NCBI RefSeq assembly: GCF_010550245.1
Contig: NZ_JAAGLU010000015.1
Coordinates: 62,001-126,000 of the forward strand
DNA from: Streptomyces sp. SID12501
GTDB lineage: Bacteria; Actinomycetota; Actinomycetes; Streptomycetales; Streptomycetaceae
Length of the DNA: 64,000 bases
Reading direction: 5' to 3'
The notes below the pieces were generated by a model. The model had not been told where the DNA came from, did no database searches, and worked only from the letters and a program-made list of their open reading frames with translations. Below are positions 40,320 to 48,200 of the stretch, piece after piece (position 1 is the stretch's first letter; every line of letters starts with the position of its first letter). Made by a program: the position numbers and the translations under genes.

Positions 40320-41878
40320 GTACTACAGCCTCAGGTCTTGAGGTTGTGATCGGTTCTGCCCGGGTTGTCGCCAGGGTCGTAGGCGGATGGGTAGGGGGTC
40401 GCCGCGCCGGTTGTAGTGGCTGACGGTGGCCCGGGTCTGGTGCAGGGCTCGCCAGTGGTGCTGCTGGAGGTGGTAGGCGTCGCTGTGGTGGGTGGTCAGG
40501 ACGGTGGCCGCGAGGAGACAGGCGAGGGCCGGGACGGTCAGCCGGATCAGCGGAAGGCGCCGCTTCCCGCCGTCTCCTGGGCTTTTCCCTCGCCTGCCGG
40601 GTCCAGGCCGACGGCGCGCTGCCGGGGGAGATCGGGTTCTGGTTCTGGGTCGGGGTGGCGGGCGCGTTGGACGGTCAGGAAGGCCAGGGCGAGCATCGCG
40701 CAGGTGACGTGCCGGTGCCAGGAGGTCCAGCGGCGGACCTGGTACTGGCCCAGACCGGTGGTCTGCTTGGCGAGTTCGTTGTTCTCCTCGATCTTCCAGC
40801 GGACCCCGGCTCTCACGATCGCCTCGGTGACCGGGTCGGCGGCGGGGGCGTGGATGAGGAAGTACGCGTACTTGTAGTCGACGCGGCCGCCCGCCAGTTG
40901 CTTCTTCCCGGTGCTGCGGCGTATCAGCAGCCGATGGGCGAACCCGTCGGCCGGCATCTGTCCGGGCAGGGTGACCTCGAACCAGGTCCAGTCGTAGGCT
41001 CGCTGCCCCTTGGAGCCCTCGCCCTGGCTGCGGCGTTCCCACTGCTCGCGCACGATGGCGTAGTGCAGCAGGTCACCGGCCGCTGCGACCTTCGGCAGGT
41101 ACGGCTTGCCCAGCGGACCCTGAACCGGCAGCGTGACGGGCACCGCGAGCACGTAGCGGATCTTCCGCTCCTGCAGCCAGGACCTGAGAGCGGGGTCCCT
41201 GCCGTAGTCCGCGTCGGCGGCCACCCAGGAGAACGGCAGCCCACCGGCCACCGCGCTCTGAAGCATGGCGATGCCCAGCTGCGGCTTGGTGGCGAAAGCG
41301 ACCTCGTCGGGGACTCCGGCCGCCCGGCACCACTCACGATCGCCCGTCCAGGACCGCGGCAGGTACAGACGCCGGTCGCAGAAGGTGCGACCGCGCGCGG
41401 CGGCGTAGGTGAGCATCACCATGACCTGGCAGTTGCGGACGTCACCGGTCGTCCCGCAGTGCTGGTGGGCGACCCCGACGGGCCTGTCGCCCTTCTTGAT
41501 CACCTGCGTGTCGTCCAGCACCAGCGTCGCACCCGGATCCCCCAACTCCCGTGCCACGTACGCCTGCACCTCGGCCAGCAGTCCCTCCGCGCTCCAGGAC
41601 GCCTCGCCAAGGAACTTCTGGATCCGGTGCGGCGTGGCATGCCCGGCCCTCCCTGCCATCGTCCAGCCGTTCTTCCGGCTCAGGTCCGACAGCAACCCCT
41701 CGACGAGATCGGCGAACACCTCCCGCGGCTCCGGCCGGGCGAACAGATGCCCCAACCCGCCCGTCAGGGCAGCCAGTTCCTCCGCCCACCCCTCAACGTG
41801 CTCCGTACTCACATCCATCAGCATGACCGGACAACGATCAGCACCGATCACCAGTCACATGATCTGAGGCTGTAGTAC
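40320..41878 (-). mobile_element. Complete IS701-family insertion sequence
   Basis: About 1.56 kb bounded by 15-base perfect inverted repeats, GTACTACAGCCTCAG at 40320-40334 and its complement at 41864-41878. One transposase gene fills most of it. The outermost GTA/TAC may be part of the repeat or of the target, so a target duplication could not be defined. It is inserted at the end of the ISL3 remnant, between the polyketide cluster and the toxin region. Confidence 0.85.
40547..41818 (-). CDS. IS701-family DDE transposase
   Basis: A transposase of about 423 residues counted from ATG 41818; GTG 41851 and ATG 41824 are also in frame. Features of the family include LVLDDTQVIKKGDRPVGVAH (first catalytic Asp), WVAADADYGRDPALRSWL (second Asp) and VRWKIEENNELAKQTTGLGQ (catalytic Glu). 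A histidine-rich QVRRWTSWHRHVTCAMLALA follows. The frame is intact, so the element may be active. About 220 bases between its stop and the left inverted repeat show only out-of-frame coding bias. Confidence 0.9.
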   Translation of the reverse strand: MDVSTEHVEGWAEELAALTGGLGHLFARPEPREVFADLVEGLLSDLSRKNGWTMAGRAGHATPHRIQKFLGEASWSAEGLLAEVQAYVARELGDPGATLVLDDTQVIKKGDRPVGVAHQHCGTTGDVRNCQVMVMLTYAAARGRTFCDRRLYLPRSWTGDREWCRAAGVPDEVAFATKPQLGIAMLQSAVAGGLPFSWVAADADYGRDPALRSWLQERKIRYVLAVPVTLPVQGPLGKPYLPKVAAAGDLLHYAIVREQWERRSQGEGSKGQRAYDWTWFEVTLPGQMPADGFAHRLLIRRSTGKKQLAGGRVDYKYAYFLIHAPAADPVTEAIVRAGVRWKIEENNELAKQTTGLGQYQVRRWTSWHRHVTCAMLALAFLTVQRARHPDPEPEPDLPRQRAVGLDPAGEGKAQETAGSGAFR

Positions 41879-41999
41879 GAGCGCCCGAGAGGGGCTCACT
41901 CCGCCAGCATTGCAATGCTAAGCGCTACCGCTCTACCTAACTTTTCGCCGGTCAATGCGATTTACATTCCGCTGGCGTCAGAGGCTCAGACAACGGCCT

Positions 42000-42034
42000 G
42001 AAGCTCCGCCGAAAAGGGTCTTCGGCGGAGCTTC
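42000..42034. terminator. Hairpin downstream of the immunity-like gene
   Basis: A 14-base perfect stem (42000-42013 with 42021-42034) with a 7-base loop. It lies 26 bases beyond the stop at 42061. It marks the edge of the toxin region toward the insertion sequence. The 120 bases between IS and hairpin contain no gene. Confidence 0.8.
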
Positions 42035-42060
42035 TATTCACAAGCCGACGCGGCCGACAC

Positions 42061-42516
42061 TCACTCCCATGCGGCCACTAGGTCCGCAGCCACGATGGCA
42101 ACCGAACCGCACGTGAAGGCGATTTCGTGACTGAAACCGGACGGATGTGGAAGCACCTCATCCAATTGCAGGCTGCCCAAACGAGCCAGCATGCCGTCGG
42201 ATTCTTTCGTGGACACATCGAGAGCCCGGACGTCCGAATACCGAATACGTAGACCGCCTACATGCTTCCATTCATTGGGCTCCAAGAACACTTCAAGAGC
42301 GATCAGGCCCTCACCATCAGTAAGGGTCATCTTGTTCAGCGTCAGATCCTTGACACAACGTGCACTTCGAAAATCATAGTGCCCGGGATCTGCCACAAAT
42401 TCTGCTACACCGTCGGGAAGACTACCCGAGATATCGGGCAGTACATCCAGGTAGCCCTGGGGATCCAGGTAGTATCCGTACCGATCCGGAAGTGGTTCCA
42501 CTCGCACATACTTCAT
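42061..42516 (-). CDS. Putative immunity protein of a truncated toxin
   Basis: A 151-residue soluble acidic protein with no recognised domain. It has an alternating beta pattern early (RYGYYLDPQGYLDVLPDI), a central KHVGGLRIRYSDVRALDV, and C-terminal EIAFTCGSVAIVAADLVAAW. Its ATG (42514-42516) overlaps by one base the TGA of a small C-terminal fragment that looks like the tip of a polymorphic toxin. This is the standard toxin-immunity gene order. Base composition is lower in GC than the polyketide genes. The immunity role is inferred from position only. Confidence 0.6.
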   Translation of the reverse strand: MKYVRVEPLPDRYGYYLDPQGYLDVLPDISGSLPDGVAEFVADPGHYDFRSARCVKDLTLNKMTLTDGEGLIALEVFLEPNEWKHVGGLRIRYSDVRALDVSTKESDGMLARLGSLQLDEVLPHPSGFSHEIAFTCGSVAIVAADLVAAWE

Positions 42517-42706
42517 CAGCAGCCGCCTGTGACGCGAGAACGTTTCCAGTTGTCACCCTTGATGTTCTCGGTACCCTTGGGACCGATCCGTCCCGCCGCT
42601 CGCATTTCACCCACAGCCAGTCCCTTCAGATTGTTGTAGACATCTCGCGGGACAGTGAGTCTTTCCTGGTAAGCGTCCGTCGCTCGCTGTGATCGCGAAG
42701 CTGACG
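42516..42706 (-). pseudogene. C-terminal tip of a lost polymorphic toxin
   Basis: About 62 codons ending at TGA 42518-42516 read like the end of a toxin domain: TDAYQERLTVPRDVYNNLKG and MRAAGRIGPKGTENIKGDNW, with a Lys/Arg-rich finish. The frame upstream runs into the 5' side of an IS5-type remnant on the other strand and has no protein-like sequence or start. An insertion or deletion probably removed the body of the toxin, leaving tip and immunity gene. The toxin family was not recognised. Confidence 0.5.
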
Positions 42707-42797
42707 CTGTGGCCCGTGCGGTCCCCAAGTCAGGGCAGGCGTAAGGCCCCTGGTAAGAACGATCTTGCGACGGATTGTTCTGACCGAGGGGCCTCAC

Positions 42798-43038
42798 GTG
42801 TCGATCAGTGTCACATACACAGCCGTGCTCGATGTGAAGCGGTCCACCGCCGAGCACCTGGCCCGGCTGCTGCGCGATCACCGCATCGTGGCCGGAACCC
42901 GCAAGGGCAGACGTGTGCTGGGCTGCTTCCCACAGGCGGTGTTCATCCTGCGCTGGTTCCTCGACGGCACCCGGCTTTCCCAACTCGCCTGCGACAACGG
43001 CCTGTCGGCCTCCACCGCCTACCGCTACCTCCACGAGG
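42798..43038 (+). pseudogene. N-terminal remnant of an IS5-type transposase
   Basis: From GTG 42798 the frame encodes VSITV-like start sequence followed by YTAVLDVKRSTAEHLARLLR, GTRKGRRVLGCFPQAVFILR and a helix-turn-helix WFLDGTRLSQLACDNGLSAS. This is the N-terminal DNA-binding part of IS5-group actinomycete transposases. After STAYRYLHEG homology stops and another gene's fragment begins. There is no catalytic domain. Confidence 0.7.
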
Positions 43039-43041
43039 GGC

Positions 43042-43254
43042 GACTTCGGCGGGGCCGGAAGCACGATGGTGTACGCGGGCGGACCTGTCCCCAAGCTGGA
43101 CACCGTGGTACGCGACGGACCCAACGGCCCCGTGTTCATCGACGCCGAGGCTCAACTCAGCCGCTACCGAACACTCTTCCGTAGGGTAGAGACGGTGTCA
43201 CTCGAACCCGAGCGTTCGCGTGACTTCATCCACAGGCTGGCCAAGGAGCTGTAG
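43042..43254 (+). pseudogene. C-terminal remnant of an XRE/DUF5753 regulator
   Basis: In a different frame from the IS5-type piece, about 70 codons encode MVYAGGPVPKLDTVVRDG, AEAQLSRYRTLFRRVETVSL and SRDFIHRLAKEL before TAG 43252-43254. This is the typical end of helix-turn-helix regulators with a DUF5753 domain. Its N-terminal DNA-binding part is missing. A DUF397 gene follows 4 bases later, which is the usual partner order and supports the identification. Confidence 0.7.
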
Positions 43255-43258
43255 GAAC

Positions 43259-43468
43259 ATGACCACCCCTGACATCTGGCAGAAGTCGTCCTACTCCGGT
43301 GGCGGCCAGGGCGACGCCTGCGTCGAGATTGCGCACCGGCGCGCTCACATAGCCGTTCGCGACTCCAAGAGCCCGGCCCGAGCGACCCTCACCTTCCCGA
43401 CCGGCGCCTTCGCCCCCTTCATCGAGTCCGTCAAGTCGCCCACCCGCAAAGCCACTTCCGCGCCCTGA
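43259..43468 (+). CDS. DUF397 protein
   Basis: A 69-residue protein with the family's layout: WQKSSYSGGGQGDACVEIA, then HIAVRDSKSP and a final FPTGAFAPFIESVK. DUF397 proteins normally work beside XRE/DUF5753 regulators in development or signalling (BldB/WhiJ-like systems). Here the partner gene is broken, leaving this one orphaned. TAGGAACATG gives a 4-base gap, and AGGA of the previous stop region can serve as its ribosome site. Confidence 0.87.
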   Translation: MTTPDIWQKSSYSGGGQGDACVEIAHRRAHIAVRDSKSPARATLTFPTGAFAPFIESVKSPTRKATSAP

Positions 43469-43505
43469 GCCCGTCCGTCCCTCATGGACACCTACACTCT
43501 CGCCC

Positions 43506-44051
43506 ATGATCTCCCTGGACGATCCGCGCTGGCCCGAACTCGATCACCGAGGTTGGTCAAAGAGGAAGGGAGCACAGGACGCCCTCTTCGTCCCCGACGA
43601 GTTGCGGTACATCGCAGCTCATCCGGCCACCTCCGGTGAGCGGTTCAACGACCTGTGGCCGTACCTGTGTTCCGAGGGCACCGCCTGGCCGGCGGCCTAT
43701 GCCTCGGTGCCGTATCTCGTCGCCATCGCGCGCGGGCTTCCCGCCGCCGAGCGCGATGACTACCTCTACGTCGTCGGCCTCGTGGCCATCTGCTCCGGTG
43801 AACTCGGAGAGGTCCCGGACGATCTGCCCGACGACATCGCGGGCGCCTACCGCAACGCCCTCCCCGAGGCCCTGACCCTCCTGGCGGAGACGCTGACCAC
43901 GGCGGAGCACGACCAGACCGCGACCCGCTACCTGCTCGCCGCCATGGCGGCGCTCAAAGGGCACCCCGAATACGCCGAGATACTCAACGACCTCGACGTC
44001 TACGCCGAATGCCAGTCCTGCGGCGAACACATGCTCGAACTCCCCGAGTAG
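43506..44051 (+). CDS. Hypothetical helical protein
   Basis: A 181-residue soluble protein, mostly helical, with repeated Ala/Leu-rich helices such as AYASVPYLVAIARGLP and ATRYLLAAMAALKGHPEYAE. It ends with a possible metal knuckle, CQSCGEHMLELPE. The helical-repeat style and placement among toxin-immunity genes make an orphan immunity protein possible, but no family was recognised. It is monocistronic with a hairpin 110 bases after the stop. Confidence 0.7.
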   Translation: MISLDDPRWPELDHRGWSKRKGAQDALFVPDELRYIAAHPATSGERFNDLWPYLCSEGTAWPAAYASVPYLVAIARGLPAAERDDYLYVVGLVAICSGELGEVPDDLPDDIAGAYRNALPEALTLLAETLTTAEHDQTATRYLLAAMAALKGHPEYAEILNDLDVYAECQSCGEHMLELPE

Positions 44052-44160
44052 CCGTGCCCGACGGCGGAGCCGCCCGCCGACGGCGCGATCGAACAGCGAT
44101 GAACCGTCACCCTGCGCAGCCCGCGTCCGCTGACGTCGCCACTGGCGTCACCACCACGCA

Positions 44161-44188
44161 GAAGCCCCGCCGATCCCGGCGGGGCTTC
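44161..44188. terminator. Bidirectional hairpin between convergent genes
   Basis: A 12-base perfect stem (44161-44172 with 44177-44188) and 4-base loop. It lies between the + strand hypothetical gene ending at 44051 and the - strand immunity gene ending at 44274. Confidence 0.85.
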
Positions 44189-44273
44189 ACGTATGCCGTC
44201 ACTTGCTCGATTGTGATCGAGACCGAACTGATTCAGCTCTGGCCGCTGCTCCCAGAGGCCCCATCAGCCAGCT

Positions 44274-45224
44274 TCATCGAAGGGGTTGGCTTCCATCGCC
44301 CTGTACTACCGCCTGGATGGAGATCGAATCTTCGGCTGGCCAAAGGAAGAATCCGACATCATTGCCGGGAGGCACCTCTGCGTCGGTCGGCAGATCATCG
44401 CCTTCCTTGAGTACGAGGATTTCAGGCGCGACTCCGCCCGTCGATCGCGAGAAGATCACGACCGGCGTTGCTTCGGCCTCCATGGCCGAAGCAGTTGCAG
44501 GCACGATATTTCGCCGGGAGGCCCACCGGACATCTGCGTCAAGATATGCCGTGACCAGGGAGTGTGGTCGAACGGATCCGGCAATCGCCGAGGTGTCCCC
44601 GTCGAAAACCAGATGCCATCGGTAGCCACAGTTTCCTTCCGCCCAGCGCTCCAGGATTGCAGTTGCGTCTCGTGATGGCCTGATGTTCTGTGCCAACTGC
44701 TCCCAGAATTTCTCATCTGCCGGACGGGAGACTGCCATTTTTGCGTCGTCTTCTTCTTCGCCGCAATTCACAGAAACCAAATGCAACCCTAGACGTTTCA
44801 CCTCCTCCAGGCAGTGCACCGCATCCGGTTGGATCTCTACCGAGATGTAGAAGTCAGTCTCGACCGCCACTCGCAGGGCGTGTCCACTTTCCAGAGTGCA
44901 AGAGATCAAGCCATGTCGGAGCATCCGCCTGAGCAGTCTGAGGGCGGTGTGTCGCTCAACGGAGCGGCCGTCGTAAGCGGCACCGAGCCAGGGCGGCGGA
45001 GGCTCGTTGAGAACTAGGTTTCTCAACGTAAATCTGTCCGCCTGCATCGCGTCGGCCAGAGATTCCACGGCGGAGATGTACAAATCCTCCACTCGCTGAT
45101 ACTCGGCAGCTGTCAGTACCTCGCCGTTGAAAGACTTGCCGACATCTCCGAAGGAAGTCCAGTCGGCAATGACACCGCTACGCATGGACTCGTCATATTT
45201 GGAGACGAGGAAACAAAGGCTCAT
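44274..45224 (-). CDS. Putative immunity protein of the HINT-Rhs toxin
   Basis: A 316-residue soluble protein of unrecognised family. The N-terminus reads MSLCFLVSKYDESMRSGVIA. The middle has HTALRLLRRMLRHGLISCTL and a run of acidic residues (GEEEDDAK). ATG 45224 overlaps the TGA of the giant Rhs toxin gene by 4 bases, so its translation is coupled to the toxin, the normal arrangement for a cognate immunity gene. It has lower GC content than the flanking Rhs core. It may contain two related alpha/beta lobes. The role is inferred from position. Confidence 0.65.
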   Translation of the reverse strand: MSLCFLVSKYDESMRSGVIADWTSFGDVGKSFNGEVLTAAEYQRVEDLYISAVESLADAMQADRFTLRNLVLNEPPPPWLGAAYDGRSVERHTALRLLRRMLRHGLISCTLESGHALRVAVETDFYISVEIQPDAVHCLEEVKRLGLHLVSVNCGEEEDDAKMAVSRPADEKFWEQLAQNIRPSRDATAILERWAEGNCGYRWHLVFDGDTSAIAGSVRPHSLVTAYLDADVRWASRRNIVPATASAMEAEATPVVIFSRSTGGVAPEILVLKEGDDLPTDAEVPPGNDVGFFLWPAEDSISIQAVVQGDGSQPLR

Positions 45225-48200
45225 GGGCGAATCCATTTCAGTCCACCGAACTCGTCCAGCTCGTAGGAACCGCTCCGGAGCGTACTCCTGGTTGTTTGGA
45301 GCGACTCAACGGTAGGCCCGGCCTTGAAAAGTCCGCCCCCGTGTCCAGTCATATCTTGAGTCACAAACCTCTCCGACGCCGGCGCCTTCTTGTTCTGCCA
45401 AATTTTCGCCGCCCCTCGACCTGCCGAATTGTTATTGGTCACCTTGTAACCGAGGCGCTCAATGACCTGGTTGGACTGAGCCTTGGTGAGAATCGGCCCT
45501 TCGCAGGAACTGTTGTGAACGAGTACCGGCGTCTGACCCGCCAGAACATAGTACGTGTGGAGATCGGCGACGGTGAGGTTGTACATGTCTGCCGTGCCCG
45601 GGCGGGACACCACGCGGGTCAGGGTCACCTGGCTGTTGTCGGCGCCCTTGAGGGTGTGGCCCGGTGTGAGCCGGCCGGCCTCGACCCAGGTGAGGGTCGT
45701 GGCGTCCCAGAAGGGGTGCAGGGAGGTGGTGTGGACGCTGACTGTCTTGCCGTCCGGACCGCGGATCTCGAGGTCGACGAGGTCGTCGTCGCGGTGGAGA
45801 AGTTCGGCCGTCACCGCACGCGGACCGCGCTTGCCGGTCTTGGGGTCCTTGGCGATGACCTTGTCGCCGATCCTCACATCTGCGATGGGCTTGGTGGTGC
45901 CGTCGGCCATGAGGACCTCGGTGCGGGGGTCGAAGCTGTTCCGGCAGCCACGCGCCGTCTTCCCCTCGGCTCCCATGGCACCGCCGAGATAACCCAGGAA
46001 CATCGTATTGACGGCGTCCTCAATGACGTTGCCGCGTGCCACGGCTGCTGCCTTCTCGTCGCACTCCTCGGCGTGGGATACGCAGTAGTTGGCCGCGATT
46101 TCCTTGGCCGTCTCGACGTCCGCGTCGTCACCCTTGTGCAGCATGTAGAGATTGGCCTGACGGCATCCCTCGCGCCCGTAGCAGGCGTCGCCCCGCAGGC
46201 CCTTCTGGGAATTCTCGTAGATGGGGTTGTACCAGAAGTCGTTGGTGAACTCCCCGTCCATCGCGCTGGCCCAGTAGTCCTGCAGCTTGTACGTGTCGTT
46301 CGTGACCGGGGTGTACGCCGCCACCCAGATCTTCTTCGCCTGGGCCCGCTTGTAGATGTTGCCGCGGTGGTAGTCGGACGTGCCGGTGGCGGCGTCGTAG
46401 CCGACTTCCTTCTGCTGGTGCTTGCTGCAGAACTTGACGTCGTACTGGCAGGAGTTGGGCTTGGAGCCGATCTCTGTTCCCGCCGGGTCGGAGTAGGTGA
46501 GGGGGTTGTTGTTGGCGTAGGTGTAGCCGTTCATCTGCTGCGGGTCGCCGGCCGTGAAGACCGGGTCGACCGACAGGAATCGGCCCGTGGCGGAGTCGTA
46601 CTCGCGCGCACCGAGGTGGGTGAGACCCGTGGCGGTGTCGGTGGTGCCGCCGACGAAACCTCTGGTGCCGGTCCACGTGGTCGGCACGGTGCCACGCAGC
46701 CCGCCGAACGGCAGCGTGCGGCGCTGGGTCAGCGCCTGGGTGGTGGCGTTGACAGACAGTTGGGCGGTGCCGTGGTGGTCGGCCAGGGTGAAGGAGATGG
46801 TGCCGTCGTTGGCCTGGACGGCCTGGTGGCCGCCGCCGAGGTCGAAGTAGCGGGTGCCCTTGGCGGCCGTGGCGCCCTTGGCCAGGGTGATCTCAGTGGC
46901 GCCCAGGTAGAGCGTGGTCTCCGTCGGGGTCCGGCCGATCAGACGGTTGCCCTCCGCGTCGTACAGGTAGTCGGTGACCTTGTCGCTGCTGCCCTCCACC
47001 GGCTGGGTGACCTTGGTGAGGTGGCCCTCGGCGTCCCAGTCCAGGGTCTGGGAGGTGCCGTTGCCCAGCAGACGAGTGCGGGTGTTGCCCGCGACGTCAT
47101 AAGTGAAGCTGTCGGTGGACTTCACCGTGCCGACGGTGGTATCCACCGAGCCCAGGGTGTGCGGCCGGACCGCACCCGGATCCGGGTAGTGGTAGGTCCG
47201 GTTGGTGTCCGAGGCACCCGCCGTGGCGCCGTGCTGGGTCTCGGTGAGCCGGTTGCCGACCTTGTCGTAGGTGTAGGAGGTCCAGTACGGGGCCGGACCG
47301 CCCAGCACACCGGTGGTGGGTGCGGTGGCACAGCCGGTGGTCGACTGGGCCCAGGCCTCCTTCACCCGGCCGAGGTAGTCGTAGCCGAAGCACTGGTTGT
47401 CGGTGCCGGAGCGTGAGGTGTCCCTGACGGACAGGACGTTGCCCGCCTCGTCGTAGGAGTAGGTGTTGTACTGGTCGACGCCGGTGACGTCCTGACGGTC
47501 CACCCGTGAGGTGTCCAGCCGCTGGGTGCCCCACTGATAGGTGTTGGTCTCGTACGTCGTCTTGCCGCCGTTCGCGGCCAGCGAGTACTGCAGCGGCTTG
47601 CCGGTGAGGCTGTAGCTGGTGCTCGCGGTCAGGTTCAGCGGGCCGCTGACCCCGATGGGCCGCAGGGTGCCGTCCTCGTAGGTGTAGGCGACGGTGTTGG
47701 CGGCCAGGTCACCGGCCTTGGGATAGCCGACGCCCTGCACCGTGCCCGACGCGTTGTAGGTGGTCGTCGACAGATAGGTGCCTGCCAGCGCTCCCTCGGC
47801 CGACGGGATGGTCACCGAGGAGCGCAGCGGCCGGTACAGACGGTCGTACGCGACGACGCTCGTCTTGTACTCCTGGCCACCGCTGTAACGGGAGCTGGAC
47901 GTGAGCTGGCCCTTGGCGCCGCTGATCGTGTCGTAGACCCACTTGGCCCGCAGCGTGCCGGTCGAGGAGGTGTCCCGCAGCTCGGTCTGGCGGCCCAGAC
48001 CGTCGTAGAGGGCGGCCAGGACGGTGCCGCGGGCATCCTTGGTGCTGGTCGCCTGGGAGCGGTCGTCGTAGTCGGTGTGGCTGGCGCCCTTGTCGGGGTC
48101 GGTCGTGTCGGTGAGCCGGCCCATCAGGTCGTACGTCCACGTCCAGGCGTTGCCCGCCGGGTCGGTGACCCTGATCGGCTCGCCGCGCGGCGAGTAGCCG

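Noticed and set aside
40323..41042. An alternative minus-strand frame overlapping the 3' end of the IS701-family transposase
   Set aside because: It is Arg/Pro-rich without transposase motifs, and the real frame carries all three catalytic acidic residues. A programmed frameshift is not needed.
41890..41945. A tRNA-like stretch on the minus strand (D-arm-like sequence and an anticodon-arm-like 14-bp palindrome at 41906-41919)
   Set aside because: There is no T-loop, no acceptor stem and only a 6-base anticodon loop. It could be a tRNA scrap from an old integration event but cannot be called a gene.
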